Part shown: in pieces, positions 34,329 through 42,778 of the stretch | Numbering within the stretch: the first letter of the stretch is position 1 | Layout of the letters: the number at the start of each line of letters is the position of its first letter | Origin: Flavobacterium sp. N1736 | Lineage (GTDB): Bacteria; Bacteroidota; Bacteroidia; Flavobacteriales; Flavobacteriaceae | Length of the DNA stretch: 64,000 bases | Assembly (NCBI RefSeq): GCF_025947065.1 | Contig: NZ_CP109994.1 | Span: forward strand, 1,240,001-1,304,000 | Direction of reading: 5' to 3' | The notes under the pieces: model-generated | What the model saw: only the letters and a program-made list of their open reading frames with translations | Told to the model about the DNA's origin: nothing | Database searches by the model: none | Position numbers and translations under genes: made by a program

Positions 34329-35348
34329 TTAGTTTTTAATATTTTGATTACTGTTAAAGATTTCTTTAAAAACAGTGACTTTCTTAATGTAATACAAGTA
34401 AACGATACTTTTTACGGTATAGTATTGCTGTATTTGAAAATCTTTTCGTTTTCGTATATATTTTAAAGATATACAATAAAATGAAAAATGCGCCTTTAAA
34501 ATTGCAAAAGTATGATTAAATTTTCCTTGCGTAAGAAAACGTATACCGGCAATACCATCTAAAATCATTCGGAAGAAAATTACAAAAAACAATCTTTTTC
34601 CAGGCAGATTCTTCACCAGCATTAGCAAGGAATTTCTGAAATTTAAATAGGTTTTTCGGGGATTAGATTGGTTTAAAGTAGCTCCGCCAACATGATAAAC
34701 GACTGACTTTGAATTGTATTTAATGATATGTCCTTCATTTGATGCACGCCAGCATAAATCTATTTCTTCCTGATGTGCAAAGAAAGTTTCATCAAAACCT
34801 TTTAGTTCATCATACACTTCTTTTCGAATAAAAAAGCAAGCGCCCGATGCCCAAAATAATTCGCAATTATCATCGTACTGACCATTATCTTTTTCGATGG
34901 TGTCAAAAATTCGGCCACGACAATAAGGATATCCGTATTTATCTATAAAACCACCGGCAGCTCCGGCATATTCGAAATATTCTTTGTTTTTAAAATCCAG
35001 AATTTTAGGTTGAATAATTGCTGTTTGGTTTTCAGTATCAAAAGTTTCGATAATAGGTTTCAGCCAATTCTCTGTAACTTCTATATCAGAATTAACTAAA
35101 GCATAAATTTCGGCATTAACATCTTTTAAAGCATCATTATAACCTTTTGCAAAACCATGATTGCCACTGTTTATAATGATTTTAATTGTTGGGAAATTTT
35201 GCCTGACAAAATCAATTGAATTATCTGTTGACGCATTATCTGCAACATATATTGTGGCTTCTTCTGAAAATTGAATTATTGAAGGTAAAAATTGTTCTAA
35301 TAATTTTACTCCGTTCCAATTTAAAATGACAACAGCTATTTTATCCAA
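34329..35348 (-). CDS. Family 2 glycosyltransferase
   Basis: This 339-aa protein has a GT-A fold at residues 1-220. The nucleotide-sugar region begins AVVILNWNGVKLLEQFLPSI and VADNASTDNSIDFV, and the metal-binding position is in ALVNSDIEVTENWLKPII. The acceptor side reads FWASGACFFIRKEVYDELKGFDETFFAHQEEIDLCWRA, in which EEIDLCWR is the typical catalytic-base region. The C-terminal 80 residues are hydrophobic and basic and probably associate with the inner membrane. The family resembles rhamnosyl- and other transferases used for surface glycans. The gene ends 34 nt before the OmpA gene's start; no glycan-gene cluster is adjacent. Confidence 0.9.
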   Translation of the reverse strand: MDKIAVVILNWNGVKLLEQFLPSIIQFSEEATIYVADNASTDNSIDFVRQNFPTIKIIINSGNHGFAKGYNDALKDVNAEIYALVNSDIEVTENWLKPIIETFDTENQTAIIQPKILDFKNKEYFEYAGAAGGFIDKYGYPYCRGRIFDTIEKDNGQYDDNCELFWASGACFFIRKEVYDELKGFDETFFAHQEEIDLCWRASNEGHIIKYNSKSVVYHVGGATLNQSNPRKTYLNFRNSLLMLVKNLPGKRLFFVIFFRMILDGIAGIRFLTQGKFNHTFAILKAHFSFYCISLKYIRKRKDFQIQQYYTVKSIVYLYYIKKVTVFKEIFNSNQNIKN

Positions 35349-35364
35349 AAGTATTTTTTTATAG

Positions 35365-35817
35365 TTAGTAAATTTCTTTATAATCAGGTAAAGATTTTAA
35401 AAACTCATATTTTTCATTTTCAAAATCCATCTGACAATAGTAATGGTTTAGTCCATTCGTCACATTCAAAAACCGTGCCTGCATTGTCATATTATAACGG
35501 GCAATCTGATCAAAAGTTGCTTGAGATATTTTTACTTCAGGCGCTTTACATTCTACCAATATATGTATAGAACCATCAGAATTAAAGACAACAATATCAT
35601 AGCGTTTTCGTAAGCCATTGATTGTTAAAACTTTCTCTACGTTTATGAGCGATTTGGGGTATTTTTTTTCATTCATTAGATAATGAACAACATGCTGACG
35701 AACCCATTCTTCCGGAGTAAGAATGATAAATTTTTTCCTGATTTCATCAAAAATAGACACTTTATTTTCGCTATTTTTGAATCGGAAAGTATAAGTAGGA
35801 AAATTTAATTGCTGCAT
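35365..35817 (-). CDS. Type I restriction HsdR N-terminal-like domain protein
   Basis: This 150-aa protein is a single-domain nuclease-like fold of the HSDR_N type. The PD-(D/E)XK features are DIVVFNSDGSIHILVECKAP near residues 74-93, in which ECK carries the active-site Glu and Lys, and then QIARYNM. No motor or specificity subunit is encoded nearby, so it is not a restriction system. Such small proteins are common in Bacteroidota next to holA, which here is divergent with 96 nt between starts. The function is unknown. Its start lies 16 nt upstream of the glycosyltransferase start region on the same strand. Confidence 0.85.
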   Translation of the reverse strand: MQQLNFPTYTFRFKNSENKVSIFDEIRKKFIILTPEEWVRQHVVHYLMNEKKYPKSLINVEKVLTINGLRKRYDIVVFNSDGSIHILVECKAPEVKISQATFDQIARYNMTMQARFLNVTNGLNHYYCQMDFENEKYEFLKSLPDYKEIY

Positions 35818-35829
35818 TGCACAAAAATA

Positions 35830-35905
35830 TTAAAATAGTTTAAAGTTTCATGTTTAAAGTTTCAAGTTATTGAAGCCGGAACCTGAAACTTTAAACTTGA
35901 AACAA
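35830..35905. repeat. Phrase inverted repeat (GTTTCAAGTTT type)
   Basis: TTTAAAGTTTCATGTTTAAAG phrases (35836-35865) are answered by CCTGAAACTTTAAACTTG (35882-35900). The repeat lies between the divergent HSDR-like and holA genes, so its position is promoter-like rather than terminator-like. Confidence 0.6.
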
Positions 35906-35913
35906 AAGACCGA

Positions 35914-36918
35914 ATGGATGAAGTTGTAAAAATTGTTAATGATATAAAAGCCGGAAATATAAAACCTATTTATTTTTTAATGGGTGAGGAGCCTTATTAT
36001 ATTGACAAGTTATCTGAATATATAGAACAAAATGTCCTTTCGGAAGAAGAAAAAGGGTTTAATCAAACTGTATTATATGGTAGGGATGTTTCTGTAGAAG
36101 ATATCGTTTCAACGGCCAAGCGCTATCCTATGATGTCTGACCGTCAGGTTGTTATTGTAAAAGAAGCACAAGATTTATCAAGAACAATAGACAAAATTGA
36201 ATCGTATGTAAATAACCCAATGGAAACTACGGTTTTGGTTTTTTGCTATAAATACAAAACCCTTGACAAACGTAAAAAGGTTACCAAATTATTAGCTCAA
36301 AACGGAGTGGTTTACGAAAGTAAAAAACTATACGAAAATCAGGTTGGCGATTGGATAAAACGTGTTCTTGCAGGAAAAAAATATACAATAGATCCAAAAG
36401 CAAATGCGATGTTAGTCGAGTTTTTAGGAACAGATTTGAGTAAAATCAATAATGAACTGGAGAAATTACAAATCATTTTGCCACAAGGAACCGTTATTAC
36501 ACCACAACATATTGAAGAAAACATTGGTTTTAGTAAAGACTATAATGTTTTTGAATTAAGAAAAGCAATTGGAGAACGAAATCAGTTAAAAGCATATAAA
36601 ATTGCCGAAAATTTTGCTCATAATCCTAAAGAATATCCATTGGTAATGACAACGGGGTTGGTTTTTGGATTTTTTGTTCAGCTTTTAAAATACCACGGAT
36701 TAAAGGATAAAAACCCTAAAAATGTGGCAGCTGCAATTGGTGTAAACCCTTATTTTTTAAAAGAATACGATTTGGCAATAAAGAATTATCCAATGCGAAA
36801 AGTGAGTCAGATTGTGGGAGCTTTGCGCGATGTAGATGTTAAAAGTAAAGGAGTTGGCGCTAATGCTTTGCCTCAGTCAGATTTGTTAAAAGAAATGCTG
36901 TACAAAATATTTAATTAA
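35914..36918 (+). CDS. holA: DNA polymerase III subunit delta
   Basis: This 334-aa clamp-loader subunit opens the beta clamp. The family marks are IKPIYFLMGEEPYYIDKLSEYI at residues 17-38, then YPMMSDRQVVIVKEAQ near residue 71, and FLGTDLSKINNELEKL near residue 171, which belongs to the AAA+ collar-joining lid region. The C-terminal collar (residues 210-334) ends in QSDLLKEMLYKIF. As is normal for delta, no Walker A motif is present. The start MDEVVKIV is the first ATG of the frame. It stands alone ahead of a small membrane protein gene. Confidence 0.95.
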   Translation: MDEVVKIVNDIKAGNIKPIYFLMGEEPYYIDKLSEYIEQNVLSEEEKGFNQTVLYGRDVSVEDIVSTAKRYPMMSDRQVVIVKEAQDLSRTIDKIESYVNNPMETTVLVFCYKYKTLDKRKKVTKLLAQNGVVYESKKLYENQVGDWIKRVLAGKKYTIDPKANAMLVEFLGTDLSKINNELEKLQIILPQGTVITPQHIEENIGFSKDYNVFELRKAIGERNQLKAYKIAENFAHNPKEYPLVMTTGLVFGFFVQLLKYHGLKDKNPKNVAAAIGVNPYFLKEYDLAIKNYPMRKVSQIVGALRDVDVKSKGVGANALPQSDLLKEMLYKIFN

Positions 36919-36985
36919 GCCACGAAAATTCACGATATTTGCATCTCTAAAAATTTTACTACTTTAAAATAATAATTACACAATT

Positions 36986-37168
36986 ATGGGAATGAATAAA
37001 AATACCGTTTTAGGATGGGCTACTTTTATAATGGTACTTATGGGATTGTTACTTATAGGTCTTGGCGCTTTTAGATACAGAGATGTATCTGGCTGGGGAT
37101 TTGTAGCGGTAGGTGTTGGTTTTTTTGCTAACGCATGGGTTTTTAACGCATTAAAAGGTAGAGTATAA
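36986..37168 (+). CDS. Small two-helix membrane protein, CAL67264 family
   Basis: This 60-aa membrane protein has two helices (residues 8-28 and 36-54) joined by the charged turn FRYRDVSGWG. This matches the small Bacteroidota family called CAL67264, as I recall it. No function is known. The ATG at 36986 gives MGMNKNTVLG; an ATG two codons later is possible. It lies between holA (67 nt) and ettA (76 nt), all on the plus strand, so it may be co-transcribed with one or both. Confidence 0.85.
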   Translation: MGMNKNTVLGWATFIMVLMGLLLIGLGAFRYRDVSGWGFVAVGVGFFANAWVFNALKGRV

Positions 37169-37244
37169 TTTCAATATCAATTGCAAAAAAACAATTGCAA
37201 TATAAAATCAAAAAAAATCAATTAATTAAAATAAAAATAAACAA

Positions 37245-38936
37245 ATGTCAGACGATAAGAAAGTAATTTTCTCAATGCAAAAATTGAGTAAAACCTATCA
37301 GGGAGCAGACAAACCAGTACTTAAAAATATTTATTTGAGTTTCTTTTACGGAGCTAAAATTGGTATTTTAGGACTAAATGGTTCTGGTAAATCTTCACTT
37401 TTGAAGATTATTGCCGGAGTTGATAAAAATTATCAGGGAGATGTTGTTTTTCAACCGGGTTATACTGTTGGTTATTTAGAGCAAGAGCCTATTCTTGATG
37501 ATTCTAAAACAGTTATTGAAATTGTACGCGAAGGAGCTGCAGAAACTATGGCAGTTTTAGAAGAGTACAATCAAATTAATGATTTGTTTGGTCTTCCTGA
37601 ATATTATGAAGATCAGGATAAAATGGATAAGTTGATGGACCGTCAGGCAGCATTACAAGATAAAATTGATGCTCTTGGTGCTTGGGAAATCGATACGAAA
37701 CTTGAAATCGCAATGGATGCTTTGCGTACGCCGGAAGGTGATACGCCTATTAAAAACCTTTCTGGTGGAGAGCGTCGTCGTGTAGCTTTATGTCGTTTGT
37801 TATTGCAACAACCTGATGTACTGTTACTTGATGAGCCTACCAACCACTTAGATGCTGAGTCTGTACTTTGGCTAGAACAGCATTTAGCACAATATGCCGG
37901 AACTGTAATTGCAGTAACGCACGATAGATACTTCTTGGATAATGTTGCCGGTTGGATTCTTGAGTTAGATAGAGGAGAAGGTATTCCGTGGAAAGGGAAT
38001 TATTCATCCTGGTTAGACCAAAAATCAAGCCGTATGGCGCAAGAAGAAAAAGTAGCTTCTAAACGTAGAAAAACATTAGAGCGTGAGCTTGACTGGGTTC
38101 GTCAGGGAGCAAAAGGACGTCAAACCAAACAAAAAGCACGTTTACAGAATTACGATAAATTATTAAACGAAGATCAAAAACAACTGGATGAAAATCTGGA
38201 AATTTATATCCCGAATGGTCCACGTTTAGGTACAAATGTTATTGAAGCTAAAAATGTTGCTAAAGCTTTTGGAGACAAATTATTGTACGATAATTTGAAT
38301 TTCACTTTGCCACAAGCCGGAATTGTTGGAATTATTGGACCAAACGGTGCCGGTAAGTCAACCATTTTCAAAATGATTATGGGCGAGCAAAAAACAGATA
38401 GCGGAGAATTTTCAGTTGGTGAAACGGTAAAAATCGCTTATGTAGATCAGTCTCACTCTAATATTGATCCAAATAAATCTATTTGGGAAAACTTCGCCGA
38501 TGGTCAGGAATTGATTATGATGGGAGGAAAGCAAGTAAATTCAAGAGCTTACCTTTCACGTTTTAATTTTGGTGGAGGCGAGCAAAATAAAAAAGTTTCA
38601 ATGCTTTCCGGTGGAGAACGTAACCGTTTGCACCTTGCAATGACATTAAAAGAAGAAGGAAACGTACTTTTACTGGATGAGCCTACGAATGATTTAGATG
38701 TAAATACGCTTCGTGCCCTTGAAGAAGGTTTAGAGAATTTTGCTGGTTGTGCCGTAATTATTTCGCACGACAGATGGTTCTTAGACAGAATTTGTACACA
38801 CATTCTGGCTTTTGAAGGAGATTCTGAAGTTTATTATTTCGAAGGAGGTTTCTCTGAATACGAAGAAAATAAAAAGAAACGTTTAGGTGGTGATTTAACG
38901 CCAAAACGTTTGAAATACAGAAAGTTAATTAGATAA
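37245..38936 (+). CDS. ettA: Energy-dependent translational throttle protein EttA (ABC-F)
   Basis: This 563-aa cytoplasmic ABC-F ATPase binds the ribosomal E site and gates translation according to the ATP level. It has two nucleotide-binding domains: Walker A GILGLNGSGKSSLLKI with signature LSGGERRRVALCRLLL and Walker B LLLDEPTNHLDAES, then Walker A GIIGPNGAGKSTIFK with LSGGERNRLHLAMTL and LLLDEPTNDLD. The linker region (residues about 245-325, RRKTLERELDWVRQGAKGRQTKQKAR) is the EttA type. The N-terminal arm is a short insertion. Length and order match EttA rather than Uup or Vga-type resistance factors. Confidence 0.95.
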   Translation: MSDDKKVIFSMQKLSKTYQGADKPVLKNIYLSFFYGAKIGILGLNGSGKSSLLKIIAGVDKNYQGDVVFQPGYTVGYLEQEPILDDSKTVIEIVREGAAETMAVLEEYNQINDLFGLPEYYEDQDKMDKLMDRQAALQDKIDALGAWEIDTKLEIAMDALRTPEGDTPIKNLSGGERRRVALCRLLLQQPDVLLLDEPTNHLDAESVLWLEQHLAQYAGTVIAVTHDRYFLDNVAGWILELDRGEGIPWKGNYSSWLDQKSSRMAQEEKVASKRRKTLERELDWVRQGAKGRQTKQKARLQNYDKLLNEDQKQLDENLEIYIPNGPRLGTNVIEAKNVAKAFGDKLLYDNLNFTLPQAGIVGIIGPNGAGKSTIFKMIMGEQKTDSGEFSVGETVKIAYVDQSHSNIDPNKSIWENFADGQELIMMGGKQVNSRAYLSRFNFGGGEQNKKVSMLSGGERNRLHLAMTLKEEGNVLLLDEPTNDLDVNTLRALEEGLENFAGCAVIISHDRWFLDRICTHILAFEGDSEVYYFEGGFSEYEENKKKRLGGDLTPKRLKYRKLIR

Positions 38937-38954
38937 TAATCTGATAAATTTCAA

Positions 38955-38981
38955 TCCCGTCCCGAAGTTTCGGGATCGGGA
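38955..38981. repeat. Nested CCCGA hairpin
   Basis: TCCCGTCCCGAAGTTTCGGGATCGGGA (27 bases) folds on itself with one bulged base. A related core, TCCCGAAGCATCGGGA, occurs at 12503-12520. It lies just after the ettA stop, ahead of the terminator. Confidence 0.6.
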
Positions 38982-38983
38982 TA

Positions 38984-39030
38984 AAATCCCAAATTCCAAA
39001 TTGTCATGATTTGAATTTGGGATTTTTTTT
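38984..39030 (+). terminator. ettA terminator
   Basis: Arms AAATCCCAAATTC (38984-38996) and GAATTTGGGATTT (39013-39025) are perfectly complementary and run into a T tract to 39030. This is an intrinsic terminator for the plus strand. Confidence 0.75.
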
Positions 39031-39038
39031 ATTTTTTT

Positions 39039-39137
39039 GTCATTTCGACGTAAGGAGAAATCACACGCGTAACTCGCCAAAGATTAGATTTTCGTTGTGA
39101 AGTTTCTTGTGTGATTTCTCCCTTTGGTCGAAATGAC
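39039..39137. repeat. Palindromic repeat family B, copy 2
   Basis: This 99-bp element starts GTCATTTCGACGTAAGGAGA and ends …TCGAAATGAC, with an inner section carrying CGCCAAAGATTAG. It is about 100 bp like the other family B copies. It lies between the convergent ettA and DCC-family genes. A 16-bp sequence TGAATTTGGGATTTTT flanks it on both sides as a direct repeat (39012-39027 and 39145-39160). Confidence 0.85.
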
Positions 39138-39162
39138 AATATTGTGAATTTGGGATTTTTTA

Positions 39163-39605
39163 TTAAAGAAATTTTGCTTTCAATTCCGGAGTAGGAATCA
39201 TACAGCTTTCTTTTTTGCCATACCATTTATAACGGTTTTTAGCAATATAATCGTAAATGTAATTTCGCACTTTTTCAGGTAGAATTTTAAAAACAGAAAT
39301 GAAACTGTAAATCCCGCCTAAGTCTTCAGCGATTTCTATTACTGCCGAAGATTTATAATAATAAGCAACACCGGGATTATATAAAATAATACTATCAATT
39401 TTAGTTTGATCTACACCTATATAATTACAAATCTCAATTCCTATTTCGGATTGCAATGCCACAAAACGAAAAATATCTTTTTTGTCATGTTTAATGATAA
39501 ACTGAACTGCGTCGTTGCAAAGATTGCAAACGCCGTCGAAAAGGATTATTTTTTTCCGTCAGCAGTCTTTGCGAGGAACGAAGCAATCTCATTTTGGGTT
39601 TTCAT
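39163..39605 (-). CDS. DCC family thiol-disulfide oxidoreductase, N-terminal frameshift
   Basis: The main frame encodes KKIILFDGVCNLCNDAVQF, the DCC family signature with CNLC as the probable redox pair. It then runs through FVALQSEIGIEICNY and the C-terminal helices to 39163. That frame has no start: a TGA lies just before it. A different frame starts with ATG at 39603-39605 and reads MKTQNEIASFLAKTADGKK before stopping at the run of seven A bases near 39550-39556. Adding one A joins the two into a 147-aa protein. The first codons (NEIASFLAK) come from palindromic repeat family A. The gene is either frameshifted in this sequence or has lost its native start to the repeat. Confidence 0.55.
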
Positions 39606-39654
39606 AAATTGTGGTTACTTATTTTAGTGTGGTTGCTTCGTTCCTCGCAATGAC
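39565..39654. repeat. Palindromic repeat family A, unit 1
   Basis: This 90-bp element starts GTCTTTGCGAGGAACGAAGC and ends …TTCCTCGCAATGAC, with 24-bp arms that match at all but about two positions. It overlaps the 5' end of the DCC-family gene. Unit 2 follows after 13 bases. Confidence 0.9.
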
Positions 39655-39667
39655 CTTGCGTGCGTGC

Positions 39668-39754
39668 GTCTTTGCTAGGAACGAAGCAATCTCATGGGTT
39701 TTCATAAATTGTGGTTACTTATTTTAGTGTGGTTGCTTCGTTCCTCGCAATGAC
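39668..39754. repeat. Palindromic repeat family A, unit 2
   Basis: This is a second tandem copy of the same element, 87 bp, nearly identical to unit 1, with one change in the left arm (GCTAGG in place of GCGAGG) and a short deletion in the centre. The spacer CTTGCGTGCGTRY recurs after each unit, so the true tandem period is about 100-103 bp. Confidence 0.9.
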
Positions 39755-39767
39755 CTTGCGTGCGTAT

Positions 39768-39796
39768 GTCTTTGCGAGGAACGAAGCAATCTCATT
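39768..39796. repeat. Palindromic repeat family A, half unit 3
   Basis: Only the left arm, GTCTTTGCGAGGAACGAAGC and the next nine bases, is present before the sequence leaves the repeat. It ends 24 nt from the stop of the GIY-YIG gene. Confidence 0.85.
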
Positions 39797-39819
39797 ATGT
39801 ATTTCCGTTTCAATTGTAA

Positions 39820-40125
39820 TTACTCAAACATTATATTTTCAATTTCTTCGAATAAATCTTTCCAAGTTGGATTTATAGAACGAATCAAATCGTTTTTTGC
39901 CTCTCTTGATCCGGCTTTAATTTGCTTTTCTCTGGTTATTGCGTCTTCAATCCATTGAAATTGTTCGTAGTACACTAAAATATTTGTGTTATAACGAGCA
40001 GAGAATGACTTTGGATATTTTTTATTTTTATGCTCTGATATTCTTTTCGGCAGATTTGAAGTCACTCCTGTATAAACAACTGTTTGATATTTATTGGTAA
40101 TAATGTATACAAAACCTGGCTTCAT
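39820..40125 (-). CDS. GIY-YIG nuclease family protein
   Basis: This 101-aa protein is a stand-alone GIY-YIG domain. The first strand pair reads FVYIITNKYQTVVYTGVTSN, in which YI(x)VYTG is the GIY-YIG motif and Thr replaces Ile. The catalytic Arg is in LPKRISEHK. The helix with YYEQFQWIEDAITREKQIKAG carries the probable metal-binding Glu in TREKQIK. Length and order match the small UPF0213/YhbQ-like group. On its left lie two and a half copies of palindrome family A, and on its right one full copy (40148-40233), so the gene is enclosed by the repeats. It may be a nuclease linked to the spread or upkeep of those repeats. Confidence 0.9.
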   Translation of the reverse strand: MKPGFVYIITNKYQTVVYTGVTSNLPKRISEHKNKKYPKSFSARYNTNILVYYEQFQWIEDAITREKQIKAGSREAKNDLIRSINPTWKDLFEEIENIMFE

Positions 40126-40147
40126 GTATTTATCTTTTTAAGTTTGA

Positions 40148-40233
40148 GTCCTTGCGAGGAACGAAGCAATCTCACTACAATTAGACACAAAGTTTGATTT
40201 TGTTAGTGTGGTTGCTTCGTTCCTCGCAATGAC
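40148..40233. repeat. Palindromic repeat family A, unit 4
   Basis: This 86-bp copy starts GTCCTTGCGAGGAACGAAGC and ends …TTCCTCGCAATGAC. Its centre differs from units 1-2, while the arms are preserved. It lies 22 nt from the GIY-YIG start. Confidence 0.9.
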
Positions 40234-40480
40234 AAAGCTAAAGAATAAAACTATGTTTGTAGGTTTTTTATTATTATTTATTTTATCTATTAAAATGATA
40301 AAATGTATAAATTTTACAAATAAAAAATGGCTTTCATAAATTATTTTTAAGCACTTTTTAAAAAATATCCATCTTCATTGTTGTCTTTTATAAAGATCTT
40401 TGTTTAAATCGCTTTATTTTAATTTTCGACTAAATTTAAGCTTTTATAACAACTGAAAACTGCGACAGAATACTGAAAAC

Positions 40481-42646
40481 TTATTTCTTCCCAACTTCTA
40501 CAAATTCCAATTCATCTAAACTTACTTTCGAAGTAAAAATGCCGTAATTAACTGTTGCCTTATTTTTTTCGATGGAATCAATACTTCCAACAGATCTTCC
40601 GTCTAGCATTCTTACCCGATCGCCAACTTTTAAAACAGGTCTTGGTTTTTCGATAACAGGTTTCAGTTTCTTTTCTTTTTTCTCTTTTCGAATTTCTTCA
40701 ACCTGAACAGAAACTTCTGCAATAACTTCTTTTTTCTTTTCGATTATAGCTTTTGTTTCTTTTGGAGTTGCTTTTTTACGTTTTGAATTTTCAATTTCTA
40801 TGATTTTCAAAAATTCTCCAATAAGTTCTTTTTTATTTTTATTGTTGAAATATTTTTCAGAAATATCTTCGATTTTCTGACCTATGTAAATTGTCTTTTG
40901 GTTGCTGTCGTATAATTCCTGATAGCTTTCCAGTTTCTGTTTGATTTTTACATTGATGTTTTCCATTTTTTTGCTTTCTTCACGCGCTCTAGTTTCTTCT
41001 TCTTTAAGATTAATAGAAGTTTTTTCTAATTTTGAACGCTCTTTTTGAAGTGTTGCTATGGTTTTATCAAAACGAACTTTACCAACTTCGATTTTTTTCT
41101 TGGCACGATTTATCAATCCAAACGGTATTCCATTTTTTAATGCGACTTCAAAAGTAAAAGAACTTCCTGCCTGACCTAAAGCCAGCTTGTACATTGGTTC
41201 AAGCGATTTTTCGTCAAACATCATATTGGCATTTGTAGCAAAAGGCAATTCGTTAGCCAGAATTTTCAAGTTTGAATAATGCGTTGTAATAATTCCGAAA
41301 GCTTCACGATGGTAAAATTCTTCTAAGAAAATTTCAGCCAAAGCGCCACCTAATTCAGGATCTGAACCTGTACCAAATTCATCAATTAAAAACATGGTTT
41401 TCTTGTTGCATTTTTTCAAGAAGTAATTCATGTTTTTTAATCGGTAACTATATGTACTTAAATGATTTTCAATGGATTGATTGTCTCCAATATCTGTTAA
41501 GATTCTATCAAACAAGAAAGTTTCGCTGCGTTCATGAACCGGAATCAACATTCCTGATTGTAACATCAATTGTAATAAACCAACTGTTTTAAGGGAAATT
41601 GTTTTTCCTCCGGCATTTGGTCCCGAAATTACAATGATTCGGTTATCTTGTTTTAATTCAATTGTTTGCGGATGCGTAATTTCGTTTTTCTGTTTATTGT
41701 TCAGATACAAAATAGGATGATATGCTTCTCTAAAAAACAATCTTCTTTCTTCGGTAATTGTGGGTAAAATTCCGTTGATTCTGTTTGCGTATTTTGCTTT
41801 TCCGGCAACGACATCAATATCACTTAGAAACTCCTGATATTCAATTAGTAAAGGTAAATACGGACGAATCTGATTTGATAATTGTTTTAGAATTCGGGTA
41901 ATTTCTTCTTTTTCTTCGTATTCAAGATTGGCTAATTCTCTGGAATATTGCAAAGTAGCTTCCGGTTCAATATAAGCAATGCTTCCGGTTTTAGAACTTC
42001 CTAAAATAGAACCTTTTACTTTTCGACGATACATTGCTAAAACGGCTAAAACTCTACGGTTTTGCACAAAACTTTCCTTGATATCATCCAGATAACCGAG
42101 ACTGTTATTGTGAGAAAGTGCTACTCCAAAACTTTGATTTACTTTGCCGCGAACGATATTCATATTCTGGCGAATACTTAAAAGAGCAGGCGAAGCGTTG
42201 TCTTTTATTTCTCCATATTTGTCTACAATGGCGTCAATTAGAGTTACAATATCTTTTGTATATTCAACTCTTGAAGCTCTTGCGTTTAAGTTTGGATAAT
42301 AGTCATCAAATTTTTTTAAGAAATTCAGCAAGAAATTTGATGTTGACGAAAGTGTTGCAATTTTCCTAAAACTGCCTACTTCCAGAAAACTATCTTCTAT
42401 TGCTAAAAACTTGATTTCGTGCGTTATGGCATCAAATCCGTGATTGGGAATTGCGTTATTATTTTGAAAAGACGAAACATATTCTGATGTCTGCATTAAA
42501 GCCTGCATCAAAGTTTCTTTATCTCTAAATGGTGTTATTTGTAAAGCTTTTTCCTTTCCAATATCTGTATTACAGCCTGCCGAAATGGTTTCTAGCACTG
42601 TTGGAAATTGTAAATCTTGTAATGTTTTTTCGGTAATACTAATCAT
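40481..42646 (-). CDS. mutS2: MutS2-family DNA-binding ATPase
   Basis: This 721-aa protein resembles the MutS2 branch of the MutS family, which acts on recombination or collided ribosomes rather than mismatches. The order is an N-terminal helical core (ISITEKTLQDLQFPTVLETI), a clamp, and then the ATPase. Walker A is ISGPNAGGKTISLKTVGLLQ near residue 340, Walker B is MFLIDEFGTGSDPELGGALA near residue 419, and the composite site reads THYSNLK. A long coiled coil follows (residues 515-600). The C-terminal end (VLKVGDRVRMLDGRSVGSI) is a KOW-like segment. The Smr nuclease domain found in many MutS2 proteins is absent, which is usual in Flavobacterium. Confidence 0.9.
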   Translation of the reverse strand: MISITEKTLQDLQFPTVLETISAGCNTDIGKEKALQITPFRDKETLMQALMQTSEYVSSFQNNNAIPNHGFDAITHEIKFLAIEDSFLEVGSFRKIATLSSTSNFLLNFLKKFDDYYPNLNARASRVEYTKDIVTLIDAIVDKYGEIKDNASPALLSIRQNMNIVRGKVNQSFGVALSHNNSLGYLDDIKESFVQNRRVLAVLAMYRRKVKGSILGSSKTGSIAYIEPEATLQYSRELANLEYEEKEEITRILKQLSNQIRPYLPLLIEYQEFLSDIDVVAGKAKYANRINGILPTITEERRLFFREAYHPILYLNNKQKNEITHPQTIELKQDNRIIVISGPNAGGKTISLKTVGLLQLMLQSGMLIPVHERSETFLFDRILTDIGDNQSIENHLSTYSYRLKNMNYFLKKCNKKTMFLIDEFGTGSDPELGGALAEIFLEEFYHREAFGIITTHYSNLKILANELPFATNANMMFDEKSLEPMYKLALGQAGSSFTFEVALKNGIPFGLINRAKKKIEVGKVRFDKTIATLQKERSKLEKTSINLKEEETRAREESKKMENINVKIKQKLESYQELYDSNQKTIYIGQKIEDISEKYFNNKNKKELIGEFLKIIEIENSKRKKATPKETKAIIEKKKEVIAEVSVQVEEIRKEKKEKKLKPVIEKPRPVLKVGDRVRMLDGRSVGSIDSIEKNKATVNYGIFTSKVSLDELEFVEVGKK

Positions 42647-42778
42647 TTAATTCCTTTAATAAAGTACGTACAAAAGTACGAAAATAGTGTGACTGAATTC
42701 TATAAACTTCTTATCTAAATTTTATCGTTTCGTAATATGATTTTACTTAAAAATTTCTGAAATTCGCAATAAAAAATT

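Noticed and set aside
35365..35817. Restriction-modification system
   Set aside because: Only an HSDR_N-type domain is present; no motor, methylase or specificity gene lies nearby.
37245..38936. Antibiotic-resistance ABC-F protein
   Set aside because: The linker and length match EttA rather than the Vga/Msr resistance types, and the context is housekeeping.
39565..39796. CRISPR array
   Set aside because: The units are long palindromes in tandem with repeated spacers and no cas genes; CRISPR needs short repeats with unique spacers.
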